Below are positions 23,346 to 34,518 of a stretch of 60,000 nucleotides of DNA, in pieces; positions within the stretch are counted from its first letter, which is position 1, and every line of letters begins with the position of its first letter. The stretch is from positions 19,762,288 through 19,822,287 of the forward strand of contig NC_092676.1 in assembly GCF_964355755.1 (NCBI RefSeq), in the 5' to 3' direction. The DNA is from Antedon mediterranea. Lineage: Eukaryota; Echinodermata; Crinoidea; Comatulida; Antedonidae. The notes below the pieces were generated by a model that did no database searches, was not told where the DNA came from, and saw only the letters and a list, made by a program, of their open reading frames with translations. The position numbers and the translations under genes were made by a program.

Positions 23346-24322
23346 TTTTAACACCACAGTCAACTATGACTATTGAGGGGACACTTTGTTGGATGCACCA
23401 CAGTCAACTATGACTATTGAGGGGACACTTTGTTGGATGTACCACAGTCAACTATGGCTATTGAGGGGACACTTTGTTGGATGCACCACAGTCAACTATG
23501 ACTATTGAGGGGACACTTTGTTGGATGTACCACAGTCAACTATGACTATTGAGGGGACACTTTGTTTTAACACCACAGTCAACTATGACTATTGAGGAGA
23601 CACTTTGTTGGATGCATCACAGTCAACTATGACTATTGAGGGGACACTTTGTTGGATGCACCACAGTCAACTATGACTATTGAGGGGACACTTTGTTGGA
23701 TGCACCACAGTCAACTATGACTATTGAGGAGACACTTTGTTGGATGCACCACAGTCAACTATGACTATTGAGGGGACACTTTGTTTTAACACCACAGTCA
23801 ACTATGACTATTGAGGGGACACTTTGTTGGATGCACCACAGTCAACTATGACTATTGAGGGGACACTTTGTTGGATGCACCACAGTCAACTATGACTATT
23901 GAGGAGACACTTTGTTGGATGCACCACAGTCAACTATGACTATTGAGGGGACACTTTGTTGGATGCACCACAGTCAACTATGACTATTGAGGAGACACTT
24001 TGTTGGATGCACCACAGTCAACTATGACTATTGAGGGGACACTTTGTTGGATGCACCACAGTCAACTATGACTATTGAGGAGACACTTTGTTGGATGCAC
24101 CACAGTCAACTATGACTATTGAGGGGACACTTTGTTTTAACACCACAGTCAACTATGACTATTGAGGGGACACTTTGTTGGATGCACCACAGTCAACTAT
24201 GACTATTGAGGGGACACTTTGTTGGATGCACCACAGTCAACTACTATGACTATTGAGGGGACACTTTGTTGGATGCACCACAGTCAACTATGACTATTGA
24301 GGGGACACTTTGTTGGATGCTG
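23346..24322. repeat. 44-bp minisatellite, about 22 copies, with higher-order pattern
   Basis: The unit is CACCACAGTCAACTATGACT followed by ATTGAGGGGACACTTTGTTG and GATG. A variant junction TTTTAACACCAC replaces TTGGATGCACCAC at about 23346, 23567, 23785 and 24136, that is every 5, 5 and 8 units. GAGGAGAC and GAGGGGAC variants alternate in part of the array (about 23890-24110). This arrangement shows amplification of multi-unit blocks. No gene. Confidence 0.93.
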
Positions 24323-24342
24323 AAGGGGTCTAGGGGTGCTAC

Positions 24343-24443
24343 TAGCGAGCTTTCGTTGTAGTACGGAAGTAGTTCAGTACGGTCACGGTTGGTTAAACCG
24401 GCCGTACTGCACGTTTACCGTCCCGTTACGAAAGCTCGCTAAT
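24343..24443. repeat. About 100-bp foldback element with TAGCGAGCTTTCGT arms
   Basis: CTAGCGAGCTTTCGTTGTAG at the left is matched by TTACGAAAGCTCGCTAAT at the right. Inner complementary blocks (CAGTACGG...CCGTACTG) are also present. It lies directly beside the end of the minisatellite. Confidence 0.7.
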
Positions 24444-26853
24444 ATAGGTATTGGTGTGGTACGTAGATAATGATTAATAATATAACAACAATCAAACTTT
24501 TCCATTTTGCCAATTCCAAGAAAAACACCCATGTATAGTATCCTGAATTTTGGTGAAAAAGTTTTTAAATTAATTTTAAAAGAATCGAGAGTCGAATAAA
24601 GATGATGTAATGAATTAGAAAAGATTTTTCATAGGACAAAAGTAGAAAGGTTGGATATATCGTCGAACAAAATTTGGTGATAAATATGGACCGAAAAATA
24701 TACAGTACATATATAATAGAATACATACATTATTTCACCACTTTCTTTGTCCCTTTGTCTTATCATAGCCATCAATGTTATTTTTTATTACATTATGTGA
24801 GTACATTAAAGATTTTACAAACAGACAGTGACCATCTGTCTACATTTATCATTAATGTTGCTAATACATATTACAGTATGCGCTATTAAAAACTACAGTG
24901 TAAAAGTTAAACTTTTTTCCTAGATGCTTTCTATTACGGTAATATATTCCTGCTTTGGTAACAACATCATAAAATAACACAGATAGTGAGCATGGGTTGT
25001 TGACACCACTTAACAAAGCAGGTAGCTAGATTCCCAGGCACCCATGTTTTCTACCAAGCAAGCAATAAATCTTTTGTTATTGGCCTGTCACCTGGGTCAC
25101 TGGCATATTATTTGCAACCTTTGCCAAACGTGATGTATCAACTTTCTTTATTTACATCAGCTTCTACTTCTTATATTATCCAACATTTCTATTTTTACCT
25201 TATCGTAACCGGAGGATTGCAATATTTTCCCCATTATATATTATTTGTAAGTTTATCACCCTTTGACCTAACAGCATTAACATGGTGATATAGCTTTAGG
25301 TGACAAATAAATCAATCATTATCTTTACCAAACTTTTGTCAGTACTGTAGTATGATTAAAAACGTTCATGTTGTTCATGGTGTTGAATATCCATGAGTTT
25401 AGTAAATTTTTTTGCAAAAACCAAAATTTTGCGAAACTAACTTGCTTGACATATTCGTCATTTCTTCTGAAGAAGCTGTCGGAGCAGGACAGCGAATTTG
25501 TAAAGTAGGTAATTTTTGGATTTTGCAAAAAGTACGAACTCACACAGTACTGATAGTATGTTTTTGGTGTTTTTATTAAACATCAGACTTTTATTTTCAC
25601 CAATAACCAACAATTTAATATTTTTAGAGTAGTCAGATACATCAGGTGGAACAAACAAACTACTGTACTGGTTTTATAGCAGAATGTAACCAAATTTGAC
25701 TGTTTTAAGAGAAATTCATGTTTTTTGTTGTAGTTTCTGTACATTTAACCAAATATTATATCTGAAATTCATATTTAACATTGTATTGATTTATTAGAAA
25801 ATGTCACTGTACATAAAAATAATGATCCCACATGGGGTTCATTTTAATTCAGCAAAATTAGTAATGGTGTAGCCTATGTTTTTAAATGAAAGATATTACT
25901 GTACACTATAATGGTACCATAGTCAACTTTTTAAAATACCACAAAGATAGAGGGCAGTATCCTGTTTTTTGTATGCATTTTTTGCTTTGTTTCTTTCCTT
26001 TATTTTTTTGTAGTTTTAGTTCAAAATATATGATTTTTTCATGGGCCATAGTATTATGAATGAGGAATAAATAGATTTAAGATGTTTAAATGTGATTTGA
26101 TTTTTGTGTTCTTAATCATTACTACTGTGTGTATATATTTATTATTTCAGTCCTGTTTTTGAAATTTCCCCCAAGAATTATAAAAATTGACCAATGAATC
26201 AATAACAAAATATAACTATGTATTCAACGCACATTTCAACATACCAAAAACATAATGTGCAAATGTTTTAGTTGCATTGCCAGTCAAATTTCTGAAAATA
26301 AATTCATAACTGTACTTGATATTAAGAATTACTGATTCTTTGTTGATACACATTTTAGTTTTAATCTAAAACAAGTATTTAAGAAATAAATAGGAAGCTC
26401 TACACCTAAGTCTACAATCTGGTGTCCTAATTTTAAACCTGACTCTCTTTAAACACTTGGGATACTAGTTGGTAAAAACTGTAACGAATTCAAACCTCAA
26501 ACAACATCTCTTCAATGTTCATAATTAAAACCTGAATTGAATTCTTAAATTAAATTACCATACCATATGGTGAAAAGAACAAATTGATTTGACTACTTAT
26601 GGACAGCATCATCAATAATGTGTCTGACCATTAGCTCTGCCTATGGGTAAAATTAAGAAAAAATTGGATTGAGCTGTTGACAGGCAGAACAAATGAAAAA
26701 AAAGAAAACACATTTTTCCAGGCTCAGCACAAAATACAGGCTACATACAGTACAATGTAAACTACTGTATTAGGATATTATGAGGAATAAACTTCTAGGG
26801 TCAGATTTAATTTCTTTATTTATTTAACTACTAACACACTGGCATTACCTCAC
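24444..26853. other. Intergenic DNA, no gene seen
   Basis: AT-rich. Two overlapping minus-strand ORFs around 25325-25658 lack domain features and are judged chance. Confidence 0.45.
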
Positions 26854-27003
26854 TTAAGCTCTGTCTACACTATCAAACTTTTACGTGACAAAAAATGTGA
26901 TGTGCCCATATTGTATATGGACACGATGATGTCATATCACTACCATATTAGGGCAAATCAAACTTTTTTTTGTCAAATAATTTGATAGTGTAGACAGGGC
27001 TTT
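26854..27003. mobile_element. Family A palindromic MITE, copy 4
   Basis: Complete copy with both termini (TAAGCTCTGTCTACACTATC and GATAGTGTAGACAGGGCTTT) and the interior GTGATGTGCCCATATTG...GATGATGTCATATCACTACC. Confidence 0.85.
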
Positions 27004-27213
27004 AGAAGAAATCTCTATTTAAGTCAAACTACACATGTGACTTTAAATATGTGTCATACAGGCTACAAAAAAGTCTGACCAAATTTATTCAATGCATATT
27101 CTGGATCATCTTTTGAAGAATGTAATAATGTACTGTATTTGTCTACACTATCAAACTAGTTTGACAAAAATAGTGTTATGTGCCCAAATATGGTAGTGAT
27201 ATGCTTAAATATG

Positions 27214-27818
27214 CAATAGGGTTGGTGAACATCAGTCCAAAATACGCAGAATTTTTTCCAAAATACGTCAAGTTGAGGGCGCTATACTAATCCAAAATAC
27301 GCGAGTCTTTCCAAAATACGTCAAGTTGAGGGCGCTTTTCATTTTCCAAAATACGCGAATTGTCCAAAATACGTCAACTTGAGGGCGCTATTCATTTTTA
27401 AAGACAAGGTAGCTAAAGCAAAAACATCCTCAAGTAGTATTATCTAGGTAAAAAGAATGTTTAGACATTGTGTCGGGCCAATTTAGAGCGTTTACTTTTC
27501 ATAAAAATTTAAGATAATTATTATAGTTCTATTTGAGTATCATAATAATGTTACATTTTAGCATCACAGGCATAGAATAACTCAAAACCGCCCGGTGATA
27601 TACTGAAATTTAATTAATTAATCTGAAACGATAACGATGAGGAAATCTGTGAGAATGAGAAAAAGTCATTAGACCACTGGGGCTTTCATTGGATTAGTTC
27701 AAACCCGATTGGATAGCGACTCTTTATATTATCGGCGTTGTACGGCGGAAAAGCACTAGTCCCTTAATTGTACGCACGCGCACCAGGATCAAATTGATAC
27801 GCCCTCATCTTATATATA

Positions 27819-27865
<47 letters not shown>

Positions 27866-29056
27866 TTCGAAAAATAACTCCAAACTAGTCACCTCATTTT
27901 TCCCCTTCTCGTATTAATCATTTCATTTCAGGTATTTTTTAACAATAAAACACCCTAAAGTAAATGTAATCATATGTATATAATATACATATATATATAT
28001 ATATATATTTTGCCGTTTTTGCGTAAAAAACAATTACTTACTACTTATATAACCAAATATTAATATTATTTGAAAAGTTTTAACAATAATGGTTTTTAAT
28101 TATTACTTACTTTTCATAAGGATTGAAGATGATATTATAGTTCAGTTTGAGGATCATAACAATGTTATATTTAGATCTCTCTCACTCAACCGAACCATTT
28201 TGAACTTTAACTAACTGTTTTAACTATGGGTATTTTGCCGACGTTTTCGTGTAAAAAATAATTACTTTACTTTTTCCAACCAATTATTGATATTATTTTA
28301 ATTACAATACCATATGCTTTTTAATTATATAAAATATGAAATAACTATTATGTTAAGTTTTCAGATTAGGTAACTTGTATTAGACCATAAGTACATTAAA
28401 TTGAAAGCGATGTTGGTCTGTCGAGCTCGAGAAAAATATCAATTTTGTAGATCACCAAATATATAACACATACCTATGACTATACTTGTACATGCTGTTT
28501 TTGTAGCCGGTTTATGCCTCATTTAAACAAGCTACGTCTGGCAATGAAATCGTACATCGTTCAGACATTATTAATGTATATTATAGGCACTGTCTATTGA
28601 CTGATGTTAGCACATATTTGTTTTTATTCAGTAATAAATAATAATTGGCTACTCTATGGCATTTTATTTACAAAAAAATCTGCCTTCCAATAATTTCATT
28701 TATAACTCAAATGTCCTTGTTTTTTTTAGTCTAAGAAATTTTTTTTTAATACATTAAACTCTCAATATGATATGGTATTTTGGAAGAAAGTTTGCCGCCC
28801 TCAAGTTGACGTATTTTGGAAAATTACTAGCAGTCTCAAATTGACGTATTTTGGACAAATCGCGTATTTTGGAAAATGAATAGCGCCCTCAGTTTGACGT
28901 ATTTTGGACAATCACGTATTTTGGAAAATGAAAAGCGCCCTCAAGTCGACGTATTTTGGAAAGACTCGCGTATTTTGGATTAGTATAGCGCCCTCAACTT
29001 GACGTATTTTGGAAAAAATTCTGCGTATTTTGGACTGATGTTCACCAACCCGACTC
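27214..29056. mobile_element. 1.84-kb long-TIR element (hAT-like target duplication) nested in a MITE
   Basis: An 8-bp direct repeat, TAAATATG, flanks the element (27206-27213 and 29057-29064), as expected for hAT-type insertion. The ends are inverted repeats sharing GGGTTGGTGAACATCAGTCC. Long subterminal arms (27219-27400 and 28795-29051) consist of alternating CCAAAATACGC and CCAAAATACGTCAAGTTGAG followed by GGCGC. I count six copies of the CCAAAATACG core in the left arm and nine in the right. The interior is AT-rich with TA microsatellites and no transposase ORF. The first bases inside the duplication do not match between ends, so the exact terminus is unsure. Confidence 0.75.
27811..27863. 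repeat. (TA)n microsatellite
   Basis: Nearly pure TA run inside the long-TIR element. A shorter AT run follows at 27972-28008. Confidence 0.9.
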
Positions 29057-29600
29057 TAAATATGGGATATCATCATGTTCATATATGGGCACATCACATT
29101 TTTTGTCAAAGTTTGATAGTGTGATAGCTTTACAATTGAATCAAACATTTATACTATTTGAAAGAACAGACTGGCCTTCTAATATCTATATTGAGTGACT
29201 TCAGGACTCGCGACAAATATGTCCTTAAGCGTTTCCTAATCAATAACTTAAACAAGGTAATGACATCACCCAGATATTCATAATCAGATTTGCAGGTGTT
29301 TAGACTGAATACACTCTACAGTATTATATTTAATTATGAAAAATAACACCACTTATATCTGGCATCGCCATCAGATATTGAATATTTCATTCAAGTTCAC
29401 AATATTCAAGGTTGAAATTGCAACTGGTACATTTTCTACAGTACAGTAGATTGAGAAGAGGTTTTTAGTCATTTTACAACACGCATTTCTCTTGGCTTTT
29501 TTTTTGCTAAACAGTATGTTTTAGCATTACTGTACATAGACATAGTATGGTAGATTGAGACATGTTGAGAGTTCCATGCATTTGCTTATTATCATATCTC

Positions 29601-29864
29601 TATACTGAGTAGTCTCTTCAGTCAGAGGGCCCAGTTTTGATCAGTGGCTGTGTGTGTACTACTAGTAAATCCTCTACTCGTCTCAAAAGATATACTAGGT
29701 TTTATAACGTGCACATGAGCTAGATTTCTACACTGACAATACGGTTTATAGTCCTTATCCGAGAGGACTCGTTCTACCACCAGAACCATGGAGTGAGTGA
29801 GTCTCGAACCTTTGCCGATGTTATGGCTACATAACTACGGTTCCACTGTCTTAACCGCTCGGTC
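29601..29864 (-). mobile_element. tRNA-derived SINE, copy 2, 5'-truncated
   Basis: Aligns with the SINE at 7074-7367 over the body (CTCGGATAAGGACTATAAAC on the minus strand) and most of the tRNA-like head. The first dozen bases of the head are missing. It ends about 40 bp from the candidate last exon of ZUP1, on the same strand, so it may lie just beyond that gene's 3' end. Confidence 0.8.
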
Positions 29865-29901
29865 TGTATGTTACTATTTAAGATTTTATTGATTTTGGTG
29901 T

Positions 29902-29958
29902 TTAATACACCAAACTGCTTCGAGGAGTATTGTTTGCAAATGACTTCTGAAACTTTTT
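29902..29958 (-). CDS. Candidate terminal exon of ZUP1 (uncertain)
   Basis: The previous exon ends in phase 0. From acceptor TTCAG (exon start 29958) the phase-0 frame reads KKFQKSFANNTPRSSLVY and then TAA, with AATAAA 12 bases beyond the stop (29885-29890). The length of this tail fits the short C-terminus of other ZUP1 proteins. The alternative is an exon at 30201 behind a much better pyrimidine tract, whose phase-0 frame (NSSLHRFHYHP...) looks less protein-like. Neither resembles the vertebrate C-terminus clearly. Confidence 0.35.
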   Translation of the reverse strand, partial: KKFQKSFANNTPRSSLVY

Positions 29959-30274
29959 CTGAATTTTGCAAAGGCAATTCTTAAGTACTTAAACATCTAC
30001 AGTAAGAATAGTAGGAAACTTTTTTTTTCAAACATTTAAGAGTAACTGATTTAACTAACTGATAAGTGCTGGACACTGTCAACAGCTGAATTTTTCGTTA
30101 TGGTTACCATAATGATAGATAAATATTACTGATATATTGGACACGAATGAAAAGCAAAAGAAGCAAAGGATGATAGTGGAAACGATGGAGGGAGGAATTC
30201 TGACAAAAAAAACAAAACAAAAATATCCGATTATGATTAATTAATAATAATAATAATTAATTTAATTCACTTAC

Positions 30275-30495
30275 CTTGCTCTCATCTTCTGTTAAATTTC
30301 CCTCAACGCATACAATCTGATACTGTTTAGACTTCAGGTTTGTAAGAGTCTGGCGTAAAGGCTTGAGTGCATATCCTGTCAGGTTTGGTGCCTTTAACAA
30401 TCCAAGTTGCTTTTGAGTTAAACTTGGATCAAACAGTAGAAGACGTATGCTTTTATCTTTTAATTGCTCGTAACCAATGATAGTTCGACTGTGTC
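30275..30495 (-). CDS. ZUP1: ZUP1 coding exon 6: catalytic His and Asp
   Basis: 221 nt from TGTGCAG to AAG|GTAAGT, phase 0 at the end. It contains the GHSRTIIGY histidine and the LLLFDPS aspartate, and it closes with KSKQYQIVCVEGNLTEDESK, the end of the catalytic fold. Confidence 0.93.
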
Positions 30496-33400
30496 CTGCA
30501 CACAAATAATAATAAATTATATTATTAATATAATAATATAAATAATATTATAAATTTATAAAGGAAAAAAATGTTTTGTTTTAAGCAAAAGAAACGTTTT
30601 AATTTTTTTTGTGTTTTTTGTTATTGTATTTTTGAAGAGGATTTCATAATTATAATAATCTATGTTGTGTAAACATACAAATAATAAATGTTTATGAGTT
30701 GAATGGGAGCCAAGTTAAATAGATCTAAATCTTGAAAACTTTCTCTCCATTTATGAATACAAAACATTTGTTTTACAATTCAATTCAATACAATTCAATG
30801 TCAAGGCTAGACTTTAGGGCCAAGGGTGTCCAGACATATCAGACCAATCCAAGGATGTCCAGACTTCGCATTCCAACTGACACTCACCTTCATGTTGTAA
30901 ATACAGAGGGAGCTTGTTACTGCAAATAGCCATTTTATTGAACAAACTTCCCAATGCTAGTGATGAACCAAAGTACTGCTTAATCCAATCAAAAAGCTGT
31001 GGGTGCGTTCTGTTTGGTCCGGCAGGTTTATGGAAGTCAATTAATTTACATCTGAAAAGATACAACAGAAAATCTATTGAAATAAAATAACACTGATAAC
31101 TGATTGATGACTGACATGCATTAAACTCCTATTCAGAGGACACTTTCAGTATATGGACACTCCCCTGTAAAATGAAAAAGTGGAAATGTGTTTTATACAA
31201 CAAAGCTCTATTCAGGAAACACGCAATTAGGGGGAATTTTTGCTGGGTCCTGAAGGTGTCCCTTAATTGGGGTTACTTCTACTAAATAAGCATTGTAAAA
31301 ATTCTTTGATGTTAAATACACATATTAATGGGACATCTTTAGGGGTGTTGTCTGAATGGGGATTGGCTGTAGGGATAAAATAATTTCCCCTTGTTTGTTC
31401 CATAGGAAAGTGTCCTCATAATGCATTTTTCTCACCTGCTCCTGTCCGCTTCCATCAAATAAAATCGCCATTCTATTTACTCGATAAGTGCATAGCCAAG
31501 TGATGTGTCGTTAAAACGAAAAGGGACGGGAACCTGAGCTGGAGCGGGATCGAAGCAGTAAGTACAGTAAGTGTTTAAAAAAATACTTTACCTTACTTTA
31601 AGAGATGTGAACAAGGCTACTACCTCAGTAGCCCCAATCCATTTCCTTGTGTTGCACAGCTTTCCACCGAGTTGCTCCTTTCCTTGTGGGTCGTAGCCCT
31701 CACTCCATGCTTTTTCAATCAGGTGTTGGATTTTAGATATTGATGGCATATTTGTAGAATCTATTACAAGGATACAAAATATTTTATTGAAACTTGCGGG
31801 AAGTATAATTCCTTGCTCTTTATCTATACCAAAATATGAAAGAAATTGTCCATTAGATTTTGGCCCCTATCAGAACTCTTGTTATCAATTACTAATTACA
31901 AAATAGCATTAACTAAAAAGGGTTCTGCTGTGTTAAGTTAAATGTTGGACAGAGGTAAAATCTTTTTGAGAGTGCTGTCTTGTCAAACATACCATTAAAG
32001 ACGGATTTCTTAAACCTGGGATCATTGCACATAGCTGTCATCAAAATCTGGATGTTCTTATACCCACATCCCCATCCTTTATCACCAGGTGAGGAACCAT
32101 AGTGACTAGTTTGATCGGCACATAGACGGACACTTGGTACTCCATCAACACCTTTGCAATAGTACTGATACAACTTTACCACAAGGCCTAAAATTGTCAT
32201 AAAAAAATAATTTGATAAGCAAGCAAAAGAATATGCATTTTTCTAGATACAAGACTTTATCCTTAATACATATATTTAATATGTATGTTTATACTCTATA
32301 CTCAGTATTATGAGGAAATTGTTTGTCTTTGAAATTTACAAAATCATATCAAATCATTGTCACCCTTTCTGCTGTCATATGTGTACAACCTGCTGTGTGT
32401 GCGGCCTACAGTAATTGATAGCATAGGCTTGCATTAGCAAACTAATTAATATTACTGAGGTAGTAGCCTTATCATAAAAAATACTTAAAATGTGGGTTTT
32501 ACCACTTAGGTGTATGCATATAAATTTCAGGAAATGGTTCCTGATATGTTAATAGACTGCCGTGTTACAATTTTTCTTTGGTTAAGTAAATTTAGATTTA
32601 CCTCTGGTTCTTGCTCGGCCATCATCTATGCCACAACTCATTGAGATGTTGACAGAGTGTATCTGATTGTAGTAATCCGACACTGTCATCTCTCCTTTGT
32701 ACAGAGCCCTTTCATATGCTTGCTTTGCTTGTTTCCTATAACTTCCTTGATCATTCATTCCATACTTCTTCTGTAAAAGTACAAAATAAATAAAATGATA
32801 GTGGCACCTTCATATTGAAGTGAATATATTAGGGAGCTTTTGATTTGTGATGACCTACTGTACGCACGTTGTGACATTAGGTTTTTATTATATATAATCG
32901 CAAGGTAATTTCCAGAATGATCGTAATCAAAAAGGTGCTAGGTTTGATCTACTAGGATTCCTGCTCCCATACATTTGTGTTGATGAATGGAGGGAGAAAG
33001 TGCATTCTAACATTTGCTATAGTAGCTTTGCAATTTGTAATTAGGAAGAAAATTATACTTCTGTAGAAAATGATTAGTTTAGTTCTTAGCTTTAGTACCT
33101 GTAGTTCTTGAAAGTGTGCTTCTTCCTCCCTCTGTGCTTTTCTTCTCTCATCATTTTCAATTTTTCGCGCTATTAATTCATCTGACTTTATCACTTCGTC
33201 GGCCAATGATAGCTGTCTGGCAACAGCCTCATCATCATTAGTATCGATAGCAAAATGCTCGTCTACGTGATAGGCTAATGCGTCAACATCTGTTGTACGA
33301 TATTCACAAATAGGGCAATGTTGGAGTTCGTGAACCGACTTGGATTTGCTACCTTCGTTCTCCAGAGAGTGATATCCGGATAATTTACTTGCATTTGAAT

Positions 33401-34253
33401 GTCTACTACTTTCTAATGATAAGTTTTGCATTGACATGCTATTGCAGTCCTCACGGTTTGTGTTTTCGCTTTTAAAAGGAGATTGTATTACATTTTTTAT
33501 TGCACTAAAGATGGAGTTAAAAGAAGTATTGCTTTGATTGGAAGAAGATTCCTGATCAGAGGTAGAACCACAAGATTGCCTTGCTCTTTTCTTCAAAGGT
33601 GACTGTATACTTGAAATTGATGACCTATCGTCTCCTATTCCACTTTCTCCAGAATTTCCTTGGATGCTGATTATTGAAAACGAAGATGAGGAAGACCTTG
33701 TTGATCCACCTTCTAAGTGATTGTAACTGGAAGACGGTTTTTGTGGAATGTAATCTTTTACTTTATTATTTGCTGCAAGGTTTTCTGTCGCGTCGTCGGT
33801 AGAAACTGTTGTTTTTCTAGAATTTTTTATTTTTCTTCCTGTGGCGTCTTTAGTTCGTATTTCGTTGTTCACAGTCGTACGGCCATTGACAATTTTACGC
33901 TTTACTTCATGCTCTTTCGATAACTCTAAAAGAGTTTTGCCCTTTGAATCGAAATGATCCTGACTGACCCCAGCATGAACTGAACCTGTTTGTTTGACCG
34001 GTGATGTATTGCCCCTTAGAACTTGACCGTTCGTTCTGGATGAATGTCCAGACCCACTAGGACTAAAGATATCCACATGAGCAGTATTGATGTGGAATTC
34101 TAACTCATTGGCAGAGATTCCAGCTAAATCACACATTGGGCACTGTATATGGTCATGTACAGTCAGCATGTGGGTGCTCATACTGTCTGCACTCAAATTT
34201 TCCTGTCCACATATTATACAGGTAAACAAAGGTGAGCCATACGTAGCAGACAT
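30275..34253 (-). CDS. ZUP1: ZUP1 (ZUFSP), K63-polyubiquitin-specific deubiquitinase, peptidase family C78
   Basis: ZUP1 cleaves long K63-linked ubiquitin chains and acts in the nucleus in genome maintenance (family knowledge). Six coding exons join in phase: 34253-33099, 32770-32602, 32187-31993, 31760-31592, 31051-30888, 30495-30275, giving 691 residues before a short unresolved tail. Zinc fingers lie at residues 12-33, 38-59 and 313-333. A helical ubiquitin-binding (MIU/UIM-like) stretch with ARQLSLADE is near 340-355. The C78 domain has Cys482 (GDKGWGCGYKN), His619 (EGHSRTIIGY) and Asp640 (LLLFDPS). The spacings of 137 and 21 residues match Cys360, His491, Asp512 of the human enzyme (131 and 21). 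The start is the first ATG after an in-frame stop, and the 5' UTR exon begins at acceptor 34345. The Ser-rich linker after finger 2 is about 250 residues long, so the protein exceeds the human 578 residues. No defect is seen. Confidence 0.95.
30888..31051 (-). CDS. ZUP1: ZUP1 coding exon 5
   Basis: 164 nt from CTTTTCAG to AAG|GTGAGT. It encodes CKLIDFHKPAGPNRTHPQLF and ends in LPLYLQHE, just before the catalytic histidine. Confidence 0.92.
31130..31280. repeat. Degenerate AGGGGACACTTTG-family repeat in a ZUP1 intron
   Basis: Phrases AGAGGACACTTTCAG and GGGTCCTGAAGGTGTCCCTT, then AATTGGGG, repeat the arms of the foldback at 1808. The copy is old and lies between ZUP1 exons 5 and 4. Confidence 0.45.
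31592..31760 (-). CDS. ZUP1: ZUP1 coding exon 4
   Basis: 169 nt from acceptor TGTAATAG to AAG|GTAAAG. It encodes IEKAWSEGYDPQGKEQLGG and KWIGATEVVALFTSLKV. The second of two overlapping donors is preferred because it alone restores SLKVRCKLIDFHK across the junction. Confidence 0.92.
31993..32187 (-). CDS. ZUP1: ZUP1 coding exon 3: catalytic cysteine
   Basis: 195 nt between AATTTTAG and G|GTATGT. It carries DKGWGCGYKNIQILM with the nucleophilic cysteine, preceded by the LCADQTSHYGSS segment. Confidence 0.93.
32602..32770 (-). CDS. ZUP1: ZUP1 coding exon 2: start of the C78 domain
   Basis: 169 nt between TTTTACAG and G|GTAAAT. It encodes KKYGMNDQGSYRKQAKQAYE and, further on, MSCGIDDGRARTR, the conserved entry to the C78 peptidase domain. 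Confidence 0.92.
33099..34253 (-). CDS. ZUP1: ZUP1 coding exon 1: zinc fingers and linker
   Basis: 385 codons, ending CAG|GTACTA in phase 0. It encodes fingers 1 and 2, a long Ser/Asn-rich linker likely to be disordered, finger 3, and the charged MIU helix (ARKIENDERRKAQREEEAHF). Reading beyond 33099 enters the intron. The upstream untranslated exon ends at an acceptor TTTCTTTTCCAG before 34345. Confidence 0.93.
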
Positions 34254-34518
34254 CGATGTTGTTATTCTGAAATATTACTTTCCACATAATTGAATGACAT
34301 TATTCAGCTAGAGTATTGATATTTTGCTTTTGCTGGTACTCTGATCTGGAAAAGAAAAAAATAGAAAAATATATTATAAAATATAAACAGGGGATACAAA
34401 CAGTGTATGCTGTGTATATAGCATCATCTAAACAGCTTTCAGTTTCTTGTTGGCCTTTATTTATCTTCTCCCATTTTGGAATTTTCCTTATTTAATAATA
34501 CAATACTTAATTAATTTG

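Larger units (their letters stand above)
27139..29131. mobile_element. Family A MITE, copy 5, split by a 1.84-kb insertion
   Basis: The left part, 27139-27213, runs from GTCTACACTATCAAACTAGT to the interior. The right part, 29057-29131, continues with ATGGGATATCATCATGTTCA and ends in AGTTTGATAGTGTGATAGCT. Removing 27214-29056 and one copy of TAAATATG restores an ordinary family A element, which dates the insertion after this copy arrived. Confidence 0.8.

Noticed and set aside
23346-24322. CRISPR-like regular array
   Set aside because: The units are contiguous tandem repeats without unique spacers, in a eukaryotic genome.
30150-30201. Alternative last exon of ZUP1 behind a strong pyrimidine tract
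   Set aside because: Its phase-0 translation is long, hydrophobic and unlike the short charged tail of the family; left unresolved beside the 29902-29958 candidate.
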